From Tetrahymena thermophila SB210 (lineage: Eukaryota; Ciliophora; Oligohymenophorea; Hymenostomatida; Tetrahymenidae), in contig NW_002476236.1 of assembly GCF_000189635.1 (NCBI RefSeq), forward strand, positions 62,001 through 126,000: a DNA stretch of 64,000 bases. The letters are read 5' to 3'. The notes beneath the pieces are model-generated. The model was given only the letters and a program-made list of their open reading frames with translations, did no database searches and was not told the origin of the DNA. Positions 1 through 12,568 of the stretch are shown here, in pieces. Every line of letters begins with the position of its first letter. The stretch's first letter is position 1. The translations under genes and the position numbers were made by a program.

Positions 1-3000
1 TTCTGAGTCATTTAAAAATAAATAGATATATAAATAAATAGATAGATAGATACTATTTATATTCAAAAGTATTTAAATTAATACTTTCTTTAAAAAGATA
101 TCTCATGAAAGATTTTTTAAATTTGATTTGATTTGAACAAATTTTTTTAATATATTCAGAATTTTTAAATTAATTTTATTTTTTATAAAAAAGGTGGTTT
201 TGAACAATCTACTCCTGTAAAGAGACAAAGATGGGATATGACACCTTAATAAAGTGGAGGTTTTGGATAAACTCCTTAAAAAGTTGGTGGTATGTTTGGT
301 GAAACACCTACACCTGGTCACTTAATCTAAGGTACACCAAGCAGATTTGGTGAAACCCCTACTCCTAAAAGAAGTACCACACGTACTCGTTGGGATGAAT
401 AAACTCCTAAAAATATATAAACACCTTTAGGAGGTTATATGGGTATTACACCTACTCCTGGTGGTTTATATACTCCCTAAAATCAACCCAATTTAACTCC
501 TGAATAAATTATGAATCTTAAATAATTACAAGCTAATGAAATGAGAAATAGACCTCTCACTGATGAAGATCTTGATCAAATGTTACCTGGACCTGGAGAC
601 GGTTATGAAGTAAAAATTCTTTTCACTAATTCACTAACATAAAATTATGAGAGTAATAATCGAGTAGACTTGAAAAAATTTTTCTATCTTAAAAAATATT
701 ATTAAATAATCAATTTTATTTTTATTAAAAAAATAAAATCAGTAAAAATAAAAAAAATATTTTAATTTTAATTTAAAATAAATGCTTTCGTTGTCGTGAT
801 AAAAACACTTCTTTTATAAAAACCTTAGCATTTTCAACAGAAACCCTCTCAGAGAGCAATTAGAAAATATTTTTATCCTTTCTCCTATTAATTATCTCCA
901 TGGTTAGATACATCTAAGTCTATATGTATATGGAAAATTTGACACAAGTAAAATATGTGAAAGGGAGATCAACAAACTAGAAACATTGAGCGATTGATGA
1001 TGGTTGAAGAAAAGTAGGAGAGATAAATTTAAAATAATGTGGATATGTTAGTTCTTTATGATCTATATAAAAATAAGAATAAAAGCAAAATAAGTTATAT
1101 GAATAATTAAAAAAACAACATTTTGAATATTTGAAGCTTTCATATTCTCAAAAAAAATGCACCCAATTTGCTATTTAAGTTGGCAGATAAACAAATAGAT
1201 AGATCTAATGAATCATCATCTAATCTAACTCGATTATAACTCCACTCTTTTGACTTTAAGTAGCTTTTATTTAATTTTTTTTTTTATTAATTTAAATAGA
1301 TTGTTAAACCACCAGATAGCTACAACCCTCCTAAAAATATGATGAGATAGTTTTTAATGTCATAATAAACTCCGTCAATGACACCCATGGGTTATTAAAT
1401 CCCTGATGAAATGACTAAGCCTATTGAAGTTCCTCAATCTCCAAGCATAAATGGTTTGCCTTCAATTAAACCTGAAGACTTGGCTTATTTTGGAGAGTTA
1501 TAAAACCCTGTCAATGAATCAGAGTTAACTCCTGAGGAATTGAAGAAGAGAAAAATAAAAGAATTATTGCTCAAAATTAAAAGAGGTACTCCTTAAATGA
1601 GAAAATCTGCTTTACGTTAAATTACTTAAAATGCAAGAGAGTTTGGTGCTGATCTTTTGTTTAACGATATTTTGACTTTGCTTATGTCTCCAACACTTGA
1701 AGTACAAGAACGTCACTTGCTTGTTAAAGTCATTGATCGTATTCTCTACAAATTAGACGATTTAGTCCGTCCTCATGTGCATAATATTTTGGTCGTTATT
1801 GAACCCTTGCTTATTGATGAAGATTATTACGCTCGTGTTGAAGGTCGTGAAATTATTTCTAACTTAGCTAAGGCTGCCGGTTTACCTACTATGATTAAAA
1901 CACTCAAGCCTGATATTGACCATAATGATGAATTCGTACGTAATACAACAGCTCGTGCATTTGCCGTCGTCGCAAGTAGTTTAGGTATTTCATCTATGTT
2001 ACCTTTCTTAAAGCCTGTCTGCAAAAGTAAAAAAAGTTGGTACACCCGTCACACTGGTATTAAAATCGTTTAATAAATTGCTATCTTGATGGGTTGCGCT
2101 ATTCTTCCTCATCTTCGTTCACTTGTTGAAATTATTGAGCTTGGTTTAAAAGATGAACAAAATAAAGTGAGAACAATTACAAGTCTTGCTCTTGCTGCCT
2201 TAGCAGAAGCTGCTACTCCTTATGGTATCGACGCTTTTGCTAGTGTGTTAATTCCTCTTTGGGAAGGTATTACATAGTACAAGGGTAAAAGTTTAGCTGC
2301 CTTCCTTAAGGCTATTGGCTTTATCATTCCATTGATGGATGCTGACAGAGCTCTCGAATACACTAAAGAAGTAATGGAAATATTGAAAAATGAATTTTCA
2401 AATCCTGAAGAAGAAATGCGTAAAATTGTATTAAAAGTAGTAAAGTAGTGTGTTAGTTGTTAGGGTGTTGATGCACAATACGTCCGTGAGCATGTTGTAC
2501 CAAAGTTTTTTGAACAATTTTGGGTATCTCGTATGGCAACTGATAAGAATTCTCGTTAACTTATTGATACTACTATTGAAATTGCTTCCAAAGTTGGAGG
2601 TGCTGAAATTCTTGAAATTATAGTTCCTCACTTAAAATCAACTAGTGAAGCTTATCGTAAAATGGTCATGGAGACTATTGAAAAAATAGTAGCAGCCCTT
2701 GGTGTTTCTGACGTTGATAACGCTTTAGAATAATAATTAATGGATGGTATCATCTCTGCTTTCCATGAACAAAATAGTGAAGATACTGGTACCATGCTTA
2801 ATGGTTTCGGTACTTGTGTTAACGCTTTAGGCTAACGTGCAAAGCCTTATTTCTCTTAAATTTGTGGTATTATATAATGGCGTCTGAATAACAAGAGTGC
2901 TCGTGTCCGTCAATAAGCAGCTGATCTAATTTCTCGTATAGCTTCTTGTATGAAGAATTGCAGTGAAGAGAATAGACTTGGTAATTTAGGTCTTTTGTTG

Positions 3001-4105
3001 TATGAGAGTTTGGGTGAAGAATATCCTGAAGTCCTTGGTTCTATCCTTGGTGGTTTGAAAGCAATAGTAAATGTCATAGGTATGAATAAAATGACACCAC
3101 CAATAAAAGATCTATTACCTCGTCTTACTCCAATTTTGAAAAATAGACATGAAAAAGTTTAAGAAAACTCTATTGATTTAATAGGTAGAATTTCAGATAG
3201 AGGAGCTGAGCATGTTTCTCCTAAAGAATGGATGCGTATATGTTTCGATTTACTTGATCTTCTTAAGGCACATAAAAAGGGTATTCGTCGTGCTACAGTC
3301 AATACATTTGGTTATATTGCTAAAGCCATCGGTCCATAGGATGTTTTGGTTACTTTATTGAATAACTTGAAGGTCTAAGAAAGACAACTTCGTGTTTGCA
3401 CAACAGTAGCTATTGCTATCGTAGCAGAAACATGTGGTCCCTTCACAGTCCTCCCTGCTTTGATGAATGAATATCGTGTCTAAGAATTGAATGTTTAAAA
3501 TGGTGTATTAAAATCTTTATCATTCATGTTTGAATATATTGGAGAAATGGCAAAGAATTATATTGCCGCTATAATTACTCTTCTAGAAGATGCCTTGGTA
3601 GATCGTGATCCAGTTCATCGTCAAACTGCAGCCTCAGCAGTAAAACATTTAGCTCTTGGTGTTTCCAATCTTGGATGTGAAGATTGCTTAATCCACTTAC
3701 TCAACTTCATTTGGCCTAACATTTTTGAAACATCTCCTCACGTCATCACCGCTATGACCGAAGCTATAGATGCCCTTCGTGTTGCATTAGGACCTGGAGT
3801 CATATTACTTTATCTTCTTTAAGGATTGTATCATCCAGCTAAAAGAGTAATCAATTTTTTATTCAGCTTTAACATTTGAATTTAGAAAGTTTTTTGCAAA
3901 TTCTTTCTACACTCAAGAAGAATTATATTTCATTCGTTTTTTTTTTATGATATAGGTTAGACAAGTATATTGGAAGTTGTATAACATGATATATGTTGGA
4001 AGTTAAGATGCTCTAGTTGCATTTTTCCCAACACTTGAAGATGACGAAGGAGAAGATAGAAAACAGTATTCATACTCCAGAAATGAACTGCAATTAATGC
4101 TCTGA
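1..4105 (+). CDS. SF3B1: Splicing factor 3b subunit 1 (SF3b155), 5' partial
   Basis: Core U2 snRNP protein that clamps the branch-point helix in the spliceosome. Exons seen: 194-609, 1300-3846, 3956-4105 (TGA 4103-4105). Exon 194-609 carries repeated TP/RW motifs (for example KRQRWDMTP), the family's phosphorylated N-terminal region, ending [13 protein letters not shown]. The large exon is a run of HEAT repeats, for example [27 protein letters not shown] and GLFHPA-type GLYHPAKR. The last exon starts [10 protein letters not shown], followed by IYVGSQDAL, as at the SF3B1 C terminus. Both introns keep phase; the first (610-1299) is unusually long. Bases 1-193 read as intron, so the first exon(s) lie outside the window. 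About 1,035 residues are visible. Identification is near certain. Confidence 0.97.
610..1299 (+). other. Long SF3B1 intron with a GC-richer core
   Basis: This 690-nt intron is the longest in the window. Its flanks are normal AT-rich intron DNA, but about 781-1025 is richer in G and C. It contains short complementary segments: AATGCT 781-786 with AGCATT 827-832, TCTCCTA 881-887 with TAGGAGA 1015-1021, ATCTCC 894-899 with GGAGAT 964-969, and a CTCT/AGAG hairpin near 847-856. No C/D-box pair (no downstream CTGA) and no long reading frame were found. It may host an intronic RNA, but the pairing is modest. Confidence 0.3.
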
Positions 4106-4683
4106 AAAAAGTGAAATAATTGTTATTTTATCATTCATATATTCAAACAAGAAAATATACATTCGAAATGACCAATGGCATTTATCGTATATAAATTGTT
4201 TGAAATTTTAATTAACTGCGAAAGCTTTTTTATTTTTGATATAAAATTATTTTAAAAATCAAATGAAAAATCATTTAATGAATGTTTTATCTATTTAGTG
4301 ATGGTTATCTAGGAAGTAATTTTAATCTATTAATTCTAAATAGTATTCATGCAAATTTAGTTTAATATTTATTTATTATATTATTATTTTATTACATATG
4401 TTATATTTTTAAATTAATTTTTTAACATTAATATTGATTGTTTGATTAATTGTTTTAAAATAAATAAATAAAAATATTTGATTGTGAAAAAGAAATTTTA
4501 AAATGTTAAATAAATTAAATAAAATCACATTTTTAAATTGTATATTCTTAATACTACATAATTAATTATTTAGCACTATACATACATATGGTTATAATTA
4601 AGTAATCACTTAAAAATTATAAAAAATTAAAGATATTACAATTTAGTTTATTAAAATTTATCGATTATTTATTATTAAAAATT
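4106..4683. other. Intergenic, AT-rich
   Basis: Spacer of 578 bp between SF3B1 and the downstream SNARE gene on the same strand. It must hold the SF3B1 3' end signals and the SNARE promoter, but no distinct motif is visible. Confidence 0.6.
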
Positions 4684-5729
4684 ATGATGCAATCTTCATA
4701 TGAAGAAAAAAAAAGCTAAACAACTACCTCATTTGATTGGGAACATGTTAAAAAAGAATATAGAAGACTGAATACAAATATTGAATCTCTAATTTCTAGT
4801 GTATAAAATTATTTACTAACAACATCCAAACAGTTTTCAGATATTCAGTAATCTATTTATTGTTGTTGAAAGCAAGTATCAATTATCAAGCATTTCGAAA
4901 TAGCAACTCTTAAATTATTAATAATATTAACAAATCAGAAGTAGTAAAAATTCCATAAGCCATTCTGAATCTTCTTTTGATATTCCTAAAAATGTAGTTA
5001 ACTGCTTTAACTAAATAAAATCAGATATTGATGAAGTAATTCTTTTTCATTTTATCCTCATTTTAAGAATTTCTAAAATTAAAAAGCTTGAGGTTCTTCT
5101 TAAAAAGTGCTTAGCATTTAAACAGCTATAGCCTTCTTAAATGTCGATTATAAAAAGATACAAAGAGATATTGGACGACCAAAAAAAAGAGTTTAGAAGA
5201 ATTTAAAATGGAATTTAGTAGAACTCAGATAAAATGAAGTTATTTGCCTAAGTGCAGTTAAAAAAAGATAAAGACTTGGAAACATATGACGAAGAGGAAA
5301 AACTTCAGTAAGATGGTGACGATTTAGAGCAACATAAGCAAAATGCAGTTAGCTTAAATAAAGGATTAAGCACATCTAATTCTATTATACAGTAAAATAA
5401 AAAAATGATTAAACTAAATAAATATTATATAAAAATAAAAATTAAATTAGAATAGCATAATAAGTTAGAAGCTCTTTAAATTTCTAGACGAATTTATTAA
5501 GTAGAGCAAATTAATAAGTTGAAAATATGAATAGTAAATATATAAATTAATATAATGGCTTTGTTTAATTGAAAATATTTTTAAATTAAAATTAGAATAA
5601 ATTCCAGGAATGGGAGATTTAGTTAATGCTATAAAGAGAGCAAAACATAGAAGAGTATTAATATACTATGCAGTTATAATATTTTGTATGATTATCATAA
5701 CATACTAAGTAATTTCTAGTAGGAAATGA
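4684..5729 (+). CDS. GOSR1: Golgi SNARE, GOSR1/Gos1 family
   Basis: Qb-SNARE that drives vesicle fusion at the Golgi. Five exons: 4684-4847, 4891-5035, 5087-5391, 5451-5533, 5596-5729; introns of 43, 51, 59 and 62 nt keep phase and give 276 aa. The N-terminal helix starts SFDWEHVKKEYRRLN, as in Gos28. A Ser-rich linker follows, then a helix with SQMSIIKRYKEILDDQKKEF matching the GOSR1 central helix. The SNARE motif runs through SIIQIAQQVRSSL to IPGMGDLVNAIKRAKHRR. It is followed by one C-terminal membrane anchor (VLIYYAVIIFCMIIITY) with a short lumenal tail, as in the family. The first acceptor could instead be at 4872 (25-nt intron); phase is the same. Confidence 0.88.
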
Positions 5730-6036
5730 ATAAATAATAAAACAAGTAATTAAATTAACAAATAAAATATCTTAATTTTAAATAAAAAAATAAAAATGTC
5801 TTCTGTCTTTTTACATAAATTAGTTAATGAATGAATTGCTTATTACATATAATTTATAAATATTTCATCATATCTATTTTTATTGAAAATTTTAAATAAT
5901 AATTTTTATAATGAGAAATATAGATTTTTATTTATTTATTTAATCATTCAATATTTAGAAGATTTATGCTGATTTGTGAGTTATAACTTGTTATTACTTA
6001 AATCTTCTTCTGTATATTATTATTTGCAAGTCTCTT
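5730..6036. other. Intergenic between convergent 3' ends
   Basis: About 300 bp of AT-rich DNA between the converging SNARE and carboxypeptidase genes; nothing else seen. Confidence 0.6.
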
Positions 6037-9000
6037 TCAAATCTGGCAGCTTAAAATCATTCTAATTCTTTTTTTTAAATTATTTATTTAAAAAAGTTTT
6101 TCAAATAAAATTGGAATTCGCTATAAATAAATTTACTTGTTATTTTTTTGGAGAACTGAAAATATTAATTTATCTAACAAAATGTTCATCTCCTCCTTCA
6201 CTTTTTCTGCTTCTTGATGATTTATTTAAGATTTAAATTGTTATTTGTTAAAATATTTAATTTACTTGTTAATGCTATTATTATTATTCAGTTCATCTGA
6301 GTTTATATTGTTAATTTGCTACTTTCTTTCTGTCTTTACCACTCCTTGCTTCACTATACCAGGAAAGTTTTAGAATATCCTACTTATTGCTTCACATTAC
6401 TTAACCTCATTATCTAAATTTAAACTAATCATATCTTGATTAGCTATAACTTTATTGTAATTTGAATAATTAACACTTTATTGTTAATTATTACTAAAAA
6501 TCATATCAAAAATTTTATTGCCTTTTGAAGCTTAATTGTTTTTCTTTTTAACTGAGTTAACTGTAGGGGAATCTTTTTTTTTGTATGTTGATTATTGTAA
6601 AATTGTTTTGGGATTTTGTGAGAAATTTAAAGGTTTGTAAAAATTTTATTGGTTTTATTGTAAGGTTTTTTTAATTTAGCTGTTTTTGTTTTAATTTTAT
6701 GTATTATTTATTCCATATTATGTGTTTGTTGCACTTGAAAAACTGGATTAGGGTCCACTCTACTGGGGAATATCCATTACATTAAATATTTTTAGTTATT
6801 TTACTTATTATTTTTCTTAACTTGATTAATATTGCAAATTTTAAGTTTCGCCTTCATTATTTGTCTATTTATAATAGTTTGTATTTTCAAATATTTTAAT
6901 GTCTGTTTGATTGGGGCTATCAGATATCTAATCATGCATTAAATTTAGAGTATCTGATAATCTAATTATTTTGTTGCTTCTGATTTCCCTTTAACTTGAT
7001 TAGTTACTGTAGTTTAAAGATATTCTCTTTTCTACTTAATCTTATTGGTTACTCAGATATTGCTGATGAGTAATTTAATCATTTTTTACAAGAAGATCTG
7101 TTTTGGAAGTTGAATTAAGATTCTAAGAATTACCATTCAGTAAATATCCAATTAAATTGCTTTAGCTGCGTTAATTACTTTATTTGGCATTCAATCCTTG
7201 AATTATTTTTTCTTCCTCTACACATGCATTATTATTTGGCTAAACTACATTTTTTGGATTAGATATACTACTGTAGTTATATTATGTCATAGAATGGTAG
7301 TTTTTATAATGTCCTTATGGCACATTTTCCCTTTTTTAGATTAATTTACTTGATGATGGGTGATTGCTACTTAAATGAGAATCATATTAGCTTATAAATG
7401 ATTAAGCATCACTTTTTATTTACTATTTATCAATTAATCTCTAAGAAACAATAAGTTTTTTACTATTTAGTGCTTGATTTATCAATTAAATCTGATTATG
7501 ACAAGACAACTATTAATTCAATCCATGTTATTTAGAATAAAACATGCCTTATTCAGATGGTTTATAAAACTACTTCTCAATTCCTTGTATATTTAAAGAT
7601 GGTAAATCATTTTATTGCTATTCTATTCCATTTAAAGAAGACATTCTGAATTACCTAGTCCTTTCATTGATATTGTTAGCAATGATACTTTTTTATTAGT
7701 CTTTCTTTTTAGATACTTTGAATAGTTCAGTGTTTTAAATTTAATTTCCATTTACTTATTTATGTAAGGATAGCTGTAACACATTGTTGTTTTTTGTAAT
7801 TTCAGAAAGATATTATTCATAATTTTTTCTCTTCTTTTTTTTAGATAAAGAGTTTTAATTTGGGCGCACAATAGGATCTTCTTCGTCAATTTTATAAAAT
7901 TTTTTTTCACTGTTCGATATGTGTTAGCTTTGTTGATTTCCTAAAAATATAAATGATACTTAGTCGTTATTAATATTTTACTATTAAATTTGAAAATTTT
8001 ATTTATTTATAGGAGGAATATGGCAAATCATGCTCATATGATGAGATTATTTTTTTGGGCTTTCAGACTTGGATAAAATTTTGTTATGCTAATGTGAGTT
8101 CTAGCTAGTATTATTATTATCTTGATAATCTTCTTTTGCAATATCACATTTTTCTATTTCATGAATGCTTTTAAATTCAAATTGTGTAACTTAATTTTTT
8201 TAACTCTGGCTGTTTTCATCATCCTCATTGAAGTTTGACAATCTTTCAATTTCAGTATTATAATTATCTTTTTAAGTACTTAGAAGTCCAAACCCATTTT
8301 TGTTATTCTAGCAATTGTAATCATCAGTGTAATACTCTTCAATATTTGAACAGCTTATTATCCTTTTTTCAAATATTCTTGATTTAATTTGAAAATATTT
8401 ATTTTATCTTTTATTCTGTTAGTTATTATTCTATTTGGAGTTCTCAATACTAACATATTTATGTAAAAAATTCCCTAACAATAGCTCAGGCCACTATGTA
8501 TTTTTAAACAAAGTACTATCAAAATTAAATACTTTTTTTCTTTCAAACTCGCTAAAAAATGCTTCCTGAATGAATTCATTAAATTTTCTTGCTTTTTTAT
8601 ATGCTAATGGATCTTTCCTAAATCTTTCTATTCTTGCACAGTCCCACCCAATACTTCGCCTTATATTATCTATAGTTTTATATGAACTATTTGGTATCCT
8701 TGAATATGGATTTTTCTCAAAAATATCTAATATAGTGACTAAAATAGCTTTCCCTACATCTTAATATAATATAGGAACAAATACTGGAGGCTCTTTTTTT
8801 CCCTTATATATTTCTGATTGGTTGTCTTCTGCAGGATCATAATCAAATCCTAGAACACTAAAAAGTAATATAATTTTTTATAAAATTTTTAGAGAATTAT
8901 TTTAATTAAACTTTACTCATTAATTTTAAACTCTGCATTTGATGCAGGTGGAAGATAATTTAGTTGAGTTGCTTGATGAAACCCGCATTCAAGAGTGTAT

Positions 9001-10990
9001 GCATGTATAATTTTTGTAATTTAATGCACCTATACTCTGCCACAACCTTCTTTTGTCATTTCCTCGAACTTATCCTTTTTTTATATTCAGATGTTAAAAG
9101 TGCTTTAATAATAAAAAAAACATTTACCCTTGCCTTCATATGTTTTTTAGAAAAATTGCAAAAATTGTATTCAAAATTTTTGCAATTCATAGAGAGTATC
9201 TTAGCAAATGTCTAATTTTCAATTTACATTACTATGTCATCGCATGCATTACCATAAACAAAATGACCTTTCTTTCCTGCATGAGCATGTAAATCAATAT
9301 AAAAAAATAATCTTTTATCTTCTTACAAATATTCTACAAGTTTTTTTATCGCATATATTGAAGGTTGCTTTTATGGATCTGCGATTTTATAAAATCTGTT
9401 TAAGTTATTGTTAAATGTATCCATTCTATAGTGTCCATTGTATACTCCATCAGGGTTCAGCATAGGTACTATCAAGAATACAAAGAATTATCTTAGTAAA
9501 GCAGACCTTGAATCCTTTTTATTTAAAAGGAACTTAATCATTCCTTCTAAGGCGTAGCTACTCGGAGTTTCTCCAGGGTGAACTCTGCATGTAATCAATA
9601 TATAAGGCTTATTAGTACGAAATCTTTATTTGAAATATACAAAAATATATACTAAAAGCTTAAACATGAATTCAATAAAATAAGAATATTTTTTACAAAA
9701 TTTATGATTCATTAAAGCTTTTTTGTATAAATATTTTGATATGTATTGATAAATATTATAATGCAGTACCTTTTTGCTCTAGTTTCTTTTTCTCTAAATG
9801 GAAATAAAGGCTATTAAAAATATTCTTCTTATTTATCAAGTATACCATCTTGTGAAGATATTGTTAATAAGTGAACATCTCTTTACTAAGTGCTCTAAAC
9901 AATAACTTCTGAATGCAAATAAATGTCTTAATCATTAGAATAGTCTTCTTACAATTTTTTAATCATATCTATACATCTTTGATACTCATAAGGGTAAGAA
10001 AAACAAAAGAATACTTCATCTTATTCGCTATTCTCTTGATCAAAAGTGTACTCAAATGTTAAAACGAGATAATTCTTGGCAACCATCTAATAAAATTTAA
10101 TTGTATTTGATAAAAAATCTAAAATTAAATTAATTTAATAAATAATAATAACCACTAATTATAGTTAAGAAAGTAGTTGATTTAAATAAATCTTACAAGT
10201 AATTTATTTTTTAATAAATATTAAAAGTAAGAGGACTGTCTGTTTATATAATTGATTGATTAAATAATAACTACTTTTCTTTATTTACTTATAGTTTTAA
10301 GAAAGAAATATTTAAACAAAATACCTAAATATTCACTTCTGTCTGTAGTCGCTAATACTCGCCATCTTTATTTATTTTATAGACAGGTTTATACTAGTTA
10401 CAAGCTTTATTCTTATTATATATATAAGTTTTAATGTTAGATGTTTATTAGCTTATATGGCTCAAATGAAGCAAACAAATAAAAAGATTTATTTATCTAA
10501 TAAGCATATTTTACATTCCATAGAGACCATAATATATGGATCTGTTAAATGTTCAATTTTATAGTTTATTCCTTTTTGAATCCTTTTACACTAAAATAAA
10601 ACCAACTCTTAGAGTATCCTTCTTGGTCTGTTCCTTAATCTCTATCAGGAGAAGTAAAAATATCATACTATTTATCATAATTAACAAAATAACTCTTCAG
10701 TAATAATTTAATAATAGTTAAATATTTAAGTAAGGCTGTAATGATATAAAATTATTCTTTCTATAATGAAACAGTATATAATATTTTGAAATAACTAAAT
10801 AAATTACCTCGAAATTAGATTTTTAAATTACTCTTCCACAATTACCAGAGTCAAAATCGCTATTAAAAACAACTGTCATTTCAGACTATCCATCTAAATT
10901 TTCTAATTTGAACTCAAAAGTATTATGCTGCGGAATTTATGTTGTTTTTATTTAAATGGCTTATTACTATGTTTAAGCAGTATCATTCAT
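6037..10990 (-). CDS. AGBL5: Cytosolic carboxypeptidase 5-like tubulin deglutamylase with long Gln/Asn tail
   Basis: M14-family zinc carboxypeptidase; CCP5 removes branch-point glutamates from tubulin. Seven exons (minus): 10990-10808, 10694-10528, 10451-10325, 10086-9770, 9623-9128, 9074-8917, 8857-6037; all phases agree, giving 1,422 aa. The N-terminal domain has [11 protein letters not shown] and [11 protein letters not shown] as in AGBL5. Catalytic motifs are intact: HPGE at 280-283 (zinc), [13 protein letters not shown] from 321, [10 protein letters not shown] with H377 and H379 (zinc region), and YTLECGF with E459 as general base. [12 protein letters not shown] before E459 is AGBL5-type. 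The region [12 protein letters not shown] near 500 fits the end of the catalytic unit. The remaining roughly 800 residues are Gln/Asn/Ser-rich with no recognised domain. The gene is divergent from the one at 12569. Confidence 0.93.
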
Positions 10991-12568
10991 TCTATATATA
11001 TAATCCTGCGATATTACAAAATTAAAATATCAGATATATTTTGAGAAATGAGAGTTAGTAGAAGATTCTCACTCTCAGATAAAAATTGTTAGATAATAAA
11101 GCTTTTGTGAATTAATTTGTTATCTTCTTTTTTATCAGAATAATAGCTATTAGATATAAAAAATTGCAATTATTTTAATTTCATTGAAAAAAAAATAACA
11201 AAATACAATCCACAAACACATTAAAGATCATTCATTATTTAAATAGATAGATAAGTAGCATTCTTTTATATTTTAATTAATTCATTAAAATGTATTTGAT
11301 TTATAAACAAACACAATTTTAAAATCAAATAATGCCATACATAAATCCTTATAACAACATATTAATTATTTTTATTATCAAAAACAATTTAATTTTATAA
11401 CAATAAAGATAACACTATCATTACTTTTGAATTTTTTGTTGAATACTTTATAAACTATAGTTTTATTATCATCTTCTTATTTTTGGTTTATTTAATTTCT
11501 AAGAAACTTTTCATTTTAATAATTGTAAAATAGCAAGATTTTATTTTAAATAATGTCTATTATCAAATCTAAGATCAAATAAAAAAACCTACTTAAAATA
11601 AAAAGTAATATTTAAGTTAAACTAAATAAATCATTTATGAATGCAATTTCAATTACCTAAGAAACTATTATAATAATGATTTACCTAATTTATTCTAACT
11701 TAAAATGTAAAATGCCTTCTTTTTTTTATCCTCAAATAAAATAAAAATATTTGATTCAATCATTTTCAAAATAAAATCAATTAATATAAAACTAAAATAA
11801 GGCACTTTGAAATTTTTCATTAAATACTTAATAAATTATTGCAATTATTATCATTCTCTATTTTTTGTTTGTTTATAAATTATGCAATTTTATCTTGATA
11901 ATATATTTATGATTATTAAATAGTTGATTATTGAAATTTATTTTAAATAGTACAATATATAAATATCAAATAAGATATTTGCAAATGAAAATATAATAAA
12001 ATTATATTTGAATAAAATTAAAATAAATCATAAATGTATGTGATTGAAACTCCAAAAAAAATATTTGGTTATAATAAATTACTTTATAAGTACTGATTAA
12101 AAATGTAAAATGGCTTCTATTTTTGATTCTTATTTAAATTAATATAAAATTAAAATATTTGATATTCTATCAGTTTTAATTTTTTTTAAAGAATTTATAA
12201 AATAATTAAGGATTTTATTATTTTCTATTTTCTTAAGTTAATTACAATGAACCTAATCTGATATTTATAATTTTTATAAAAATTTATTTATTATAAGATT
12301 TAGATATAGCTTGCTAATATTTTATTGTATCTTTATTAGGATACCTTTTTTATCAGGAATTTTTGTTGCTAAGAAATAATTGCTTTATATATATTGGAAA
12401 GAACAAAAAAATTTAATAAAAAAACTAATTAAAAAAAATAAACAACAATCAAAAAGGTAAACACTCTTTAGCACTCCAAAAATAATATTAACAACAAATA
12501 AGAGAAATTTATTTCTTTTCGGACCTTAAGCACTTTTCTTGTTTCAGAAATCCCAACTAAGCTCAACA
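10991..12568. other. Divergent intergenic region
   Basis: 1.6 kb of very AT-rich DNA between the divergent starts of the carboxypeptidase (-) and the 931-aa orphan (+). It presumably holds both promoters. No reading frame, tRNA or clear repeat was recognised. Confidence 0.6.

Noticed and set aside
985..1010. C/D-box snoRNA (TTGATGA) in the SF3B1 intron
   Set aside because: No D box (CTGA) or terminal stem downstream.
1827..2045. Minus-strand open frame inside SF3B1
   Set aside because: Antisense shadow of a clearly conserved HEAT-repeat coding region.
5036..5068. Read-through or 32-nt intron in the SNARE gene
   Set aside because: It would insert a hydrophobic run into a SNARE helix or break the frame; the 51-nt intron 5036-5086 gives a continuous helix.
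8570..9414. Three plus-strand open frames of 64-83 codons
   Set aside because: They are antisense to the CCP5 catalytic exons, whose motifs (HPGE, NPDG, TLEC) fix the coding strand.
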